Below, piece after piece: positions 8,203 through 16,232 of a stretch of DNA of 64,000 bases; the stretch's first letter is position 1, and each line of letters begins with the position of its first letter. The notes under the pieces are model-generated. The model did no database searches. It was not told the DNA's origin and saw only the letters and a list, made by a program, of their open reading frames with translations. The stretch spans positions 682,001-746,000 of the forward strand of contig NZ_CYTW01000001.1 of NCBI RefSeq assembly GCF_001458215.1, read 5' to 3'. Source of the stretch: Shimia thalassica. GTDB taxonomy: Bacteria > Pseudomonadota > Alphaproteobacteria > Rhodobacterales > Rhodobacteraceae. A program made the translations under genes and the position numbers.

Positions 8203-10077
8203 CTAAAATCCCGGCAGACGCGACAGCAACCGCCCAAGCCAACCCTGTTGGGGCGTGGGCTCGTTCATATCGGGTGTGATACCAGCGTCCCTGAGCGCCT
8301 TTTCTTCGGCTGTTTGCCCGTCAGTGTTGAATTGAAGATTGTGCAGGTCGGCATAGATGCCACCACGTTCTAGAAGCTCTTCATGGGTGCCCTGATCCAC
8401 AACAACGCCCTGATCCATCACTACGATCTTGTCCGCTTCGCGCACGGTGCTCAAACGGTGCGCAATGACAAGTGTTGTGCGGCCTTTGGCAAGACGGTCC
8501 AGCGCTTCCTGAACCACGGTCTCGGATTGTGCATCAAGCGCGCTGGTTGCTTCGTCAAGCAGCAGGATAGGGGTGTTGCGCAAAAGAGCACGCGCAATCA
8601 CCACACGCTGGCGCTGGCCCCCTGACAGGGCCGTGCCCCGTGGGCCGACACGCGTCTCGAGGCCATCTGGCAGCGCTTTTACAAAGTCGCTGACATGCGC
8701 CGCATCCAGCACCTGTTTCAACCGCTCTTCGGAAACATCCGTACGCCCCAGCAAAACGTTCTCACGCAGGGTCTCGTCGAACAGCAACGCCTCTTGCGAC
8801 ACGACCGAAAACATATCGCGCAGGTCCGAGATCGACATTTCGTCGGTGGGCACATCGCCAATAAGAACCTGACCTTTGTTTGGGTCCACAAGACGGGTGA
8901 GCAGATTGAACACGGTGGACTTGCCAGCGCCCGAGGCACCGACAATCGCCGTGGTCTTTCCGGGGTCTGCCGTGAAACTCGTGCCGCGCAGAACCTGTGT
9001 GTCGCCATAGGTCAGTGCCACATCGTCAAGCGTGACCTCAGGCACACCTTCGGGGGCCGGTTTCGGGTTTTCGGGGGAAACCAGCATGGGACGTGTTTCG
9101 ACGATATCTTTAATGCGCTCGATGCTTGCGGCTGCGACCTGCCACATACCACTCAGGGCACCAAGACGGCGCAGGGGTTCAAACGCAATCGACAAAGACG
9201 TGAAAAAGCTCATGAACTGACCGGTCGTCTTTTCACCGGCAATGATTTCTCCACCGCCATAAATCAGAACAGCAAGGAACCCGAAGCCCGCCATAATATC
9301 CACAAGGGATGTCAGGGACGCCGACCCGATCCGCACGCGGACTTCGGTGCGAACCAGCTGATTAGTCAGCTTTCCAAAACGGCCGGATTGATATTCTTCA
9401 AGCCGGTTCAGCTTGACCGGCGTAATGCCGTGGAAAACTTCATCAAGCCGTGTCGCCATATCGGCGCCCAGATCGCGGGCTTCACGTGCCCGACGGCGCA
9501 CAAAACGCTGTGCAATCAGCGAAGGCAACACCAACAACGGAATGCCGACCAAGGCCACGGCCGTCCAGCGCCAATCAACGTAGATCGCAACAGAGAACAG
9601 CGAAATCAGGGCGAACATATCCCGCCCCGCACCTGTGATAATGGCAGTCCAGACACCGTTGATCGATTGAACATCGCTTTGAACGCGCTGGATCAGGAAT
9701 CCGGGGGGATGGGTCTGGTGATAGGAATTGTCCTGCACCATGAGCCTGCTCAGCATCAGCTGGCGCAGGTCCGCAGACGAACGTTGCTGGATATAACTTA
9801 GCGTGACCTTGTGCACCATGCCTGCAACAGCACGCACCAGAAAGATCCCGAACATGGTCAGACCGACACGCCACAATGCTTCGGGGTCACCCGCCGTAAA
9901 GACATCGTCAAACATGGGCATCATCATATAGCTGATGGCGCCCATCATCGCGCCTTCCATCGCCATGAACACCATCGCCAGCATAAGCAGCGGCGTGTGG
10001 CGTTTCAGGAAGTTGGACCAAAGCCACAAAAACAAACCGCGGTTGTTCTTGCGCGTGGCGGCGTCGGTTTTGCTCAT
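8203..10077 (-). CDS. ABC exporter, fused permease and ATPase (MsbA-like)
   Basis: The 624-residue half-transporter has a six-helix transmembrane domain (about 20-320) and a nucleotide-binding domain with Walker A GASGAGKST, signature LSGGQRQRV and Walker B ILLLDEATSALD. Two copies would make a homodimeric exporter of the MsbA/lipid or multidrug type. The substrate cannot be read from sequence. I chose the ATG at 10077 (MSKTDAATRKNNRG) because the 20 extra residues possible upstream look unlike a domain. It is convergent with the glycosyltransferase, with two bases between stops. Confidence 0.9.
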   Translation of the reverse strand: MSKTDAATRKNNRGLFLWLWSNFLKRHTPLLMLAMVFMAMEGAMMGAISYMMMPMFDDVFTAGDPEALWRVGLTMFGIFLVRAVAGMVHKVTLSYIQQRSSADLRQLMLSRLMVQDNSYHQTHPPGFLIQRVQSDVQSINGVWTAIITGAGRDMFALISLFSVAIYVDWRWTAVALVGIPLLVLPSLIAQRFVRRRAREARDLGADMATRLDEVFHGITPVKLNRLEEYQSGRFGKLTNQLVRTEVRVRIGSASLTSLVDIMAGFGFLAVLIYGGGEIIAGEKTTGQFMSFFTSLSIAFEPLRRLGALSGMWQVAAASIERIKDIVETRPMLVSPENPKPAPEGVPEVTLDDVALTYGDTQVLRGTSFTADPGKTTAIVGASGAGKSTVFNLLTRLVDPNKGQVLIGDVPTDEMSISDLRDMFSVVSQEALLFDETLRENVLLGRTDVSEERLKQVLDAAHVSDFVKALPDGLETRVGPRGTALSGGQRQRVVIARALLRNTPILLLDEATSALDAQSETVVQEALDRLAKGRTTLVIAHRLSTVREADKIVVMDQGVVVDQGTHEELLERGGIYADLHNLQFNTDGQTAEEKALRDAGITPDMNEPTPQQGWLGRLLSRLPGF

Positions 10078-10297
10078 ATTAAAGGCACCTTGTTGTTGCA
10101 CCCTTTCAGAGGTGACGTAACCACAGTCGCAAGGCATTTCTGCCCGTTTTGGTGACGGATACTCTATGCATGAAGCGCAAGAGATGTCCAGATTTCCCGC
10201 ACGAAATCAAATTGACCCGATGCAAAGCCATGCGCGGGATTGACGGCGGCCAACGGCGCGATAGGGTTCGCCTGATTTCTTGTTGGAGTTTCGCGCC

Positions 10298-11494
10298 ATG
10301 ACCCTATCCAAAGGTCGTCCCTATCTTGCCATTCCTGGCCCGTCGGTTATGCCCGAAGAGGTCTTGCGGGCCATGCACCGCAGTGCGCCCAATATCTATG
10401 AAGGCGAGCTGATCGACATGACTCACGGGCTGGTGCCTGATCTGAAACATGTTGCGGGCACCCGACACAATGCTGCGATCTACATTGGCAACGGCCACGC
10501 CGCATGGGAAGCTGCCCTGTCCAACGTGATTGCACCCGGTGACCGCGTTCTTGTACCTGCGACGGGCCGTTTCGGATTTGGCTGGGGCGAAATGGCCGAA
10601 GGGCTTGGCGCCGAAGTCGAGGTTCTGGATTTTGGCCGGCAACACGCAATGGACATGACCAAGGTTGCCGAAAGCCTTGCCGCCGACAAAGACCACCGGA
10701 TCAAGGCTGTGCTGGGCGTTCATGTCGACACGTCCACATCCGTGCGAAATGATATCGCCGCCTTGCGCGCAACCATGGATGAGGTCGGGCATCCCGCTCT
10801 TTTGATGGCGGATTGCATCGCGTCGTTGGGGTGTGACCGGTTTGAAATGGACAACTGGGGCGTAGACGTCATGGTCTCTGCGTCGCAAAAGGGGCTGATG
10901 GTGCCGCCGGGTCTTGGTTTTGTGTTCTTCAATGACAAGGCCGCAGCGGTCCGGTCGGATATGCCACGTGTCAGCCGGTATTGGGACTGGACGGATCGCG
11001 CCAACCCTGAGTTTTATTACCAGCTGTTCTGCGGCACGGCGCCGACGCATCACCTTTATGGGCTGCGAACTGCGCTGGACATGATTCTTGATGAAGGTCT
11101 CGAAAACATCTGGGCGCGTCATGCGACACTGGCTCGGGCGATTTGGGCCGCAGTCGAGGCTTGGGGGCAGGCGGGCCCGATCGCTCTCAACATTCAGGAC
11201 ACCGCATTGCGCAGCCATGCGGTGACCTCGCTGCGGATCGGGGCGCCTCATGGCACCGCGCTTCGTCGCTGGACCCAACACGAGGCAGGGCTGACCTTGG
11301 GGATTGGTCTGGGCATGTCGACGGAACAGGATCCGGGCGGTGATGGTTTCTTCCGGTTCGGCCATATGGGACATGTCAACGCCCAGATGATCCTCGGCAT
11401 GCTTTCAACGGTTCAGGCCGGTATGACAGCGCTTGATATCCCGTTTGGAGATGGCGGACTGGACGCCGCCACCGCAGTCATCGCCAAAGGTTAA
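10298..11494 (+). CDS. Class V aminotransferase (alanine/serine-glyoxylate aminotransferase family)
   Basis: This 398-residue PLP enzyme has the fold I class V signature VSASQKGLMVPPGLGF, in which the lysine forms the internal aldimine, and the N-terminal PGPSVMPEEVL typical of alanine-glyoxylate and serine-glyoxylate aminotransferases. Such enzymes convert glyoxylate to glycine and feed photorespiration-like or serine-cycle pathways. The donor amino acid cannot be decided here. GGAG at 10285-10288 precedes the ATG by 9 bases. Confidence 0.9.
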   Translation: MTLSKGRPYLAIPGPSVMPEEVLRAMHRSAPNIYEGELIDMTHGLVPDLKHVAGTRHNAAIYIGNGHAAWEAALSNVIAPGDRVLVPATGRFGFGWGEMAEGLGAEVEVLDFGRQHAMDMTKVAESLAADKDHRIKAVLGVHVDTSTSVRNDIAALRATMDEVGHPALLMADCIASLGCDRFEMDNWGVDVMVSASQKGLMVPPGLGFVFFNDKAAAVRSDMPRVSRYWDWTDRANPEFYYQLFCGTAPTHHLYGLRTALDMILDEGLENIWARHATLARAIWAAVEAWGQAGPIALNIQDTALRSHAVTSLRIGAPHGTALRRWTQHEAGLTLGIGLGMSTEQDPGGDGFFRFGHMGHVNAQMILGMLSTVQAGMTALDIPFGDGGLDAATAVIAKG

Positions 11495-11685
11495 GGATAC
11501 CGGCCCTGAGCGCGGAAACGCCGCTCGAGACGTGTGATTGCATGGTTCAATATCCAGCCCGCCAATACCACGGCGGGCAGGCCCCAAATCGCGAGCAAAA
11601 CGCCGAACAACCACAACAGGTTCACAAAAATCATGACCAAAGCGGGCTTGGTGTAATTCTCGACACGTTTGATTGGTTGGGCCAT
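11491..11685 (-). CDS. Small single- or two-pass membrane protein, 64 aa
   Basis: I do not recognise this protein. A GAAAGGA ribosome-binding site lies 6 bases before the ATG (11685). The 64 residues hold a hydrophobic region from about 15 to 47 (LVMIFVNLLWLFGVLLAIWG, then PAVVLAGWIL), enough for one long or two short membrane helices, with a basic C-terminal tail (RLERRFRAQGRYP). It follows the hisC-like gene on the same strand by 73 bases, and its 3' end overlaps the convergent aminotransferase gene by 4 bases. Confidence 0.65.
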   Translation of the reverse strand: MAQPIKRVENYTKPALVMIFVNLLWLFGVLLAIWGLPAVVLAGWILNHAITRLERRFRAQGRYP

Positions 11686-11758
11686 TGCACGTCCTTTCAA
11701 CAGAAAGGATATCGCAAATTTCCGGTCTGGCCAGCCACGCTTGCGTGAGGCGAGGCGA

Positions 11759-12862
11759 TCAGCCGAGTTCTGCCAAAACCAAAGGAAGCGCCTCGGCCAG
11801 AATGGCCATTTCCGCCCGAGGGCCACAGCTGACGCGGATACAGCGGTTCTGTGGCACGACAAAAGGCATGCGCACGAATACGCCGCGCGCGACCAGCCCG
11901 TCCAGAACAGCCTTGGCATAAGCCCCGTCGCGACCACAGTCGATTGCAACAAAGTTGGTCGCAGAGGGCAGCGCCACAAGCCCGTTTTCGGCGGCAATAC
12001 GTGTGATTTCAGCGCGGGCCCCGACGACTTTTTCACAGGTGGCGTTCAGCCATTCATCATCATGCAACGCGGCCAGCGCACCCGCCTGTGCCGCACGGTT
12101 CATGCCAAAGTGGTTGCGGATTTTTTCGAAGTTGCGGATCAGATCGGCGGCCCCCATGGCATATCCGACACGGGCACCTGCCATGCCATAAGCCTTGGAA
12201 AAGGTGCGCATGCGGATCACGCGCGGGTCTTCGATATCGATCACAGGGGCGGTGCCTTCGGGGGCAAACTCGACATAGGCTTCGTCCAGCACCAAAAGGG
12301 CGCCCTCTGGCAGCGCCTCAAGCGCGGCAACAATCGCCTCGCCGGAAATCCATGTTCCCATGGGATTATCGGGATTCGCGAAATACACCAGCTTGGCATC
12401 AACCTCTGCCGCCTTCGCCAGTAGCGCAGGCAGATCCTCATGATCGTCGCGATAAAGAACCTTGTGCAATTCACCGCCAAAACCGGCCACATGGTAATTA
12501 AAGGTCGGATAGGCGCCTTCGGATGTGACCACCGTATCTCCTTGTTCGACCAGCAGGCGCACAAGATACCCCAGAAGACCGTCAATGCCTTCGCCCACCA
12601 CGATGTTTTCCGCAGCAACCCCGTGAAGTTCGGCCAAAGCATGGCGCAACTCGAAGCTTTCGGGATCGGCGTACATCCAGATACCGTCACTTGCCTGTTT
12701 CATCGCATCGATGGCACGCGGTGACGGGCCAAAGATGTTTTCGTTCGCCCCAAGTCGGGCGCGAAACTCTTTGGCCATGGCGCGTTCCTGCGCTTCGGGG
12801 CCGACAAAGGGCACGGTTGCGGGCAGGGTCTGGGCGAGGGCGGTATAGCGAGGTCCGGTCAT
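11759..12862 (-). CDS. HisC-like class I/II aminotransferase
   Basis: This 367-residue PLP enzyme resembles histidinol-phosphate aminotransferase: LGANENIFGPSP near the N-terminus, FANPDNPMGTW, LDEAYVEFAP, and the PLP lysine in RTFSKAYGMAGARVGYAMG. HisC makes L-histidinol phosphate in histidine synthesis; paralogues act on aromatic amino acids or cobalamin precursors. No his operon surrounds it, although a HisN-like phosphatase occurs at 46.2 kb. Starts at 12862 or 12880 are both possible and neither has a clear ribosome-binding site. Confidence 0.8.
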   Translation of the reverse strand: MTGPRYTALAQTLPATVPFVGPEAQERAMAKEFRARLGANENIFGPSPRAIDAMKQASDGIWMYADPESFELRHALAELHGVAAENIVVGEGIDGLLGYLVRLLVEQGDTVVTSEGAYPTFNYHVAGFGGELHKVLYRDDHEDLPALLAKAAEVDAKLVYFANPDNPMGTWISGEAIVAALEALPEGALLVLDEAYVEFAPEGTAPVIDIEDPRVIRMRTFSKAYGMAGARVGYAMGAADLIRNFEKIRNHFGMNRAAQAGALAALHDDEWLNATCEKVVGARAEITRIAAENGLVALPSATNFVAIDCGRDGAYAKAVLDGLVARGVFVRMPFVVPQNRCIRVSCGPRAEMAILAEALPLVLAELG

Positions 12863-12955
12863 GAGCGCAGATAACCGCATGCCATTGCCGTGGGCAAGGC
12901 TTGTGTGAACATGAAAACACCGTCAGGTTGCACCAGAGGAACGAGGGAGACGGAA

Positions 12956-14026
12956 ATGCGCATCATCTTAATCTTGCTGTTGATCGGGCTTGGGTATCTG
13001 GCCTTCTGGCCAGTGCCGGTGGAACCGGTTGCTTATGAACCGCCCAAAGATGCGGGCTTTACGGACGATTTCGCACCGAATGACGTGTTGGACAAGGCCG
13101 TGACCGTTTCATTGCCAGACGGCGATTTCGGGCCCGAGGATATCGCGGTCATGAAAGACGGAACCGTTTATACAACGTCGCACACCGGTGTCTTGTACCG
13201 CATTGATGGCGCAACCCCGGTCGAGGTCGACCGGTTGAACGGGCGCCCGCTCGGGCTCAAGGCCGGGCCGGACGATGCTTTGTATATCTCGGACAGCTTT
13301 CGCGGCGTCATGCGCTGGTCAGGGCCCGGAACACTGGAAACGGTTGCGGATGAAATCGACGGGGCGCCGATTGTCTATGCCAACCAACTGGATGTGGCGC
13401 GCGATGGCACGATCTTCTTTTCCAACTCCTCTGACCGGTTTGACCCCGAAACCATGGGCGGCACCAAGCCGACATCGGTTCTGACGATCTGGGAGCAGTC
13501 GGACACAGGGTATGTGGCGCGCCGGACGCCGGACGGCCAGATCTCCAAGATTGCCCAAGGCTTTGTGTATACAAACGGCGTTGCCCTGTCGCCGGATGAA
13601 GATTTCCTGCTGATCGCCGAAACCGGCCGCGCGCGTATTCACCGGCTGTGGCTGCAGGGGCCAAAGGCCGGAACCCAAGAGGTGTTTCTGGACAACCTGC
13701 CGGGCTATCCCGACAACATCGAGGCACAGGGCGACGGCACCTACTGGTTGGCATTTGCCAGCCCGCGCGTCCCGTCAGAGGCGTTGATGCCCTATCCCTT
13801 CCTGCGCAAGGTTCTGTGGCGTCTGGGGCCAAAAGTGCGCCCCGCACCAATCCATCGCGGCATGCTGATCCAGTTTGATGGCGACGGGGCCATTCTGCGC
13901 ACGGTTCAGGACCCCGATGGCCGGCTTGGCATCACCACTGGCGGCAAGGTTGTGGGCGATCATCTCTACATCACCACCCTCGATTCGCCGTGGTTTGCAC
14001 GCCTGCCTATCGCGGAAATGCCCTGA
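12956..14026 (+). CDS. SMP-30/strictosidine synthase-like beta-propeller protein, membrane-anchored
   Basis: This 356-residue protein begins with an uncleaved hydrophobic helix (MRIILILLLIGLGYLAFW) followed by a Pro-rich linker and a six-bladed propeller typical of SMP-30/gluconolactonase and strictosidine synthase-like proteins (GPEDIAV, YANQLDVARDGTIFFSN, YPDNIEAQGDGTYWLAFA). Such proteins hydrolyse lactones or esters; a true substrate is unknown. GGGAGA precedes the ATG by 5 bases. It probably faces the periplasm, anchored in the inner membrane. Confidence 0.8.
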   Translation: MRIILILLLIGLGYLAFWPVPVEPVAYEPPKDAGFTDDFAPNDVLDKAVTVSLPDGDFGPEDIAVMKDGTVYTTSHTGVLYRIDGATPVEVDRLNGRPLGLKAGPDDALYISDSFRGVMRWSGPGTLETVADEIDGAPIVYANQLDVARDGTIFFSNSSDRFDPETMGGTKPTSVLTIWEQSDTGYVARRTPDGQISKIAQGFVYTNGVALSPDEDFLLIAETGRARIHRLWLQGPKAGTQEVFLDNLPGYPDNIEAQGDGTYWLAFASPRVPSEALMPYPFLRKVLWRLGPKVRPAPIHRGMLIQFDGDGAILRTVQDPDGRLGITTGGKVVGDHLYITTLDSPWFARLPIAEMP

Positions 14027-14090
14027 CGTTCTTGTGGAAAGACACGCGCTTTGGCGGCACAGTACGCCAAAGCGATTAAGGGAGGCCGCA

Positions 14091-14885
14091 ATGTCGCGCG
14101 TATCAGTAGAAGTTGAAAATCACATTGCCCGCGTCACGCTCACCCGTGGCGACAAAATGAATGCTCTGGATCCGGCAATGTTCGACGGCATTATCGAGGC
14201 CGGCGAGGGGCTTCTTGATCGAACAGACGTCCGCGCGGTTGTTCTGGCCGGCGAGGGCGAGGCCTTTTGTGCCGGTCTGGATGTGATGAGCTTTGGCGCT
14301 CTGGCCAGCGGCGATCCAAAAGACATCCTGATGCCGCGCAGCCATGGTGACAGCAACCGGTTTCAACAGGTGTGCATGGTCTGGCAAAAGGTTCCGGTGC
14401 CGGTGATCGCTGCCCTCAAAGGCGTATGTCTGGGCGGCGGGATGCAGATTGCTCTGGGCGCCGACATCCGGATTGCTGCACCGGGCACGCGCCTGTCGAT
14501 TCTGGAAATGAAATGGGGTCTGGTGCCGGATATGGGCGGCATGGCCATCCTGCCGCGCCTGTTGCGGTCTGATGTCTTGCGCAAGCTGATCTATACCAAT
14601 GACCTGATTGATGCGGCTCAGGCCGAAGCATGGGGGCTTGTGACCGAATTGGCCGACGATCCCGAAGCCGCGGCTCTGGCCCTGGCCGAACAGATCGCAG
14701 GCAAAAGCCCCTCGGCGGTTCGCTCAGCCAAGGCGCTGATCGGATATGCCGAAACCCATTTGGCGGATATCGAGGCTGTCTTGCTGGAAGAAAGCCGCGC
14801 GCAGGCCGAATTGATTGGCAAACCCCACCAGATGGAAGTTGTCATGGCGAATATGCAAAAACGTGCGCCCGTCTTCAAAGACTGA
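14091..14885 (+). CDS. Enoyl-CoA hydratase/isomerase (crotonase) family protein
   Basis: This 264-residue crotonase has the two oxyanion-hole segments, GEGEAFCAGLDVMSFG and GVCLGGGMQIALGADI. The glutamates typical of classical hydratases are not obvious: the second helix reads LSILEMKWGLVPDMGGMAILPR, with one glutamate. It probably acts on an acyl-CoA in beta-oxidation or a related route. GGAGG (14081-14085) precedes the ATG by 5 bases, which fixes the start. It follows the SMP-30-like gene by 64 bases and is closed by a strong terminator. Confidence 0.88.
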   Translation: MSRVSVEVENHIARVTLTRGDKMNALDPAMFDGIIEAGEGLLDRTDVRAVVLAGEGEAFCAGLDVMSFGALASGDPKDILMPRSHGDSNRFQQVCMVWQKVPVPVIAALKGVCLGGGMQIALGADIRIAAPGTRLSILEMKWGLVPDMGGMAILPRLLRSDVLRKLIYTNDLIDAAQAEAWGLVTELADDPEAAALALAEQIAGKSPSAVRSAKALIGYAETHLADIEAVLLEESRAQAELIGKPHQMEVVMANMQKRAPVFKD

Positions 14886-14899
14886 CGCCCCCAAGACCG

Positions 14900-14940
14900 A
14901 AAAACGCCTGTCGCGAGAGGTCGCGACAGGCGTTTTTTTA
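14900..14940 (+). terminator. Strong intrinsic terminator after crotonase gene
   Basis: AAAACGCCTGTCGCGA (14901-14916) pairs perfectly with TCGCGACAGGCGTTTT (14921-14936) around a 4-base loop and runs into T7. It can also serve the convergent MFS gene. Confidence 0.9.
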
Positions 14941-14967
14941 TTTCTGTCTCTTTCCAAAAAGCGCGGT

Positions 14968-16158
14968 CTATGACGCCTTCATGGCTTTGCGCCCAAGGAC
15001 AAGCGTCGCAACGGTGAGCAGACCAAACGCTGCCATCGACATGGGAATTGCACGGTGCGAGCCGTCAAACAGGAACGTGGCCAAAGCGGCCCCTGCGGCC
15101 CCGAAACTCATCTGGATTGCCCCGACAAGCGACGTGGCAAAGCCGGGCATGTCCCCTGCGGGCTCCAGCGACAAGGCAACCGAGGTGGGCAGCAGCGTGC
15201 CAAAGGCAAAAACATAAAGACAGATCGCCCCCCAGAAGACCGGTAAAACCGGATCGGCCAGCGTGACGGCAAAGCACGCAACAGAACCGACCCCGATACA
15301 GACCACGGCAAAGGTGTTCACCTTCATCAGGCCATGCGTCTTGAGAAGATGGCGCACCGTCATGGCCCCGGCGGTATTCGCGGCCGCGGCAAGGGCGAAC
15401 AGCGACCCAAAGGCCTGTGGTGACACGTCATAAACCGTTTCAGTCAGCACCGCCCCGACAGAGAGCATGGCGGCATAGCCCGCAAAGGTCAGGCCGCCCA
15501 TAACCATGGGAATCAGAAAAGTCTTGAGCGAGAACAGATGCCGCGACGCTGTCGAAACGAACCCGAACGAGAACCGTTCCGGGCGGCGTTTCCCGCCCGT
15601 TTCCTCAAGCAAAAACACCGTATAGACCAGAAAGATAAGCCCGAGCCCCGCAAGCGCCCAGAAAATCGCGCGCCATTCAAACAACACCAGCAGACCCGAT
15701 CCAAAGACGGGCGCGATCAAGGTGGCGATGGTCAGAATGGCGGTCAACATGGCCAGAATGCGCGCGGCCTCGTTCCCGGAACTGACGTCCCGCACCATCG
15801 CGCGGGCAATAACAGGTGTGCCTCCGGTAAGGCCCTGTAGGGCGCGCATCCAGATCAGAAACTCAAAGCTGGGCGCCATCGCACATGCAACCGTCGCAGC
15901 GGTAAAGCCGACCAAAGACAGGATCAGCGCCAGACGCCGCCCGAAGGCATCCGAAAACAGCCCCCAGAACAGCTGACCAATGGCATAGGCGATGAAGTAT
16001 GCGCCAATCAGCAACGACCCCATGGCATCCGGCACGCCAAAGTCGCGGGCGATCAGGCCGGTTGCTGGAAGAACAATGTCGATTGAAATCGCGGTAAGAC
16101 CCGTGATTCCACCGAAAAAAATCATAGCGTCAGAGCGATCGAATGCAGATTTGCTCAT
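14968..16158 (-). CDS. Bcr/CflA family drug-resistance MFS transporter
   Basis: This 396-residue protein has 12 predicted membrane helices. The loop between helices 2 and 3 holds the MFS motif A variant GLFSDAFGRRLAL, and LTAISIDIVLPA in helix 1 with WMRALQGLTGGTPVIARAMVRD in helix 4 are characteristic of the Bcr/CflA (bicyclomycin/chloramphenicol) group of proton-driven exporters. The actual substrate is unknown. It lies downstream of valS on the same strand, separated by a terminator hairpin. Confidence 0.9.
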   Translation of the reverse strand: MSKSAFDRSDAMIFFGGITGLTAISIDIVLPATGLIARDFGVPDAMGSLLIGAYFIAYAIGQLFWGLFSDAFGRRLALILSLVGFTAATVACAMAPSFEFLIWMRALQGLTGGTPVIARAMVRDVSSGNEAARILAMLTAILTIATLIAPVFGSGLLVLFEWRAIFWALAGLGLIFLVYTVFLLEETGGKRRPERFSFGFVSTASRHLFSLKTFLIPMVMGGLTFAGYAAMLSVGAVLTETVYDVSPQAFGSLFALAAAANTAGAMTVRHLLKTHGLMKVNTFAVVCIGVGSVACFAVTLADPVLPVFWGAICLYVFAFGTLLPTSVALSLEPAGDMPGFATSLVGAIQMSFGAAGAALATFLFDGSHRAIPMSMAAFGLLTVATLVLGRKAMKAS

Positions 16159-16180
16159 GAGAAAACCTCAGGAATGGAAA

Positions 16181-16206
16181 GAGGCGCCCGAAATAACGGG
16201 CGCCTC
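16181..16206 (-). terminator. Hairpin terminator between valS and the MFS gene
   Basis: GAGGCGCCCG and CGGGCGCCTC form perfect 10-bp arms around a 6-base loop. Reading the minus strand, TTTCC follows. It lies 26 bases after the valS stop and before the MFS ribosome-binding site, so it can separate the two transcripts. Confidence 0.7.
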
Positions 16207-16232
16207 GAAAGGTCAATGATATGCTAAGAGGA

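Noticed and set aside
10078-10137. A 20-residue N-terminal extension of the ABC exporter
   Set aside because: The extra residues are Cys/Val-rich without similarity to exporter N-termini, and the inner ATG gives a normal start.
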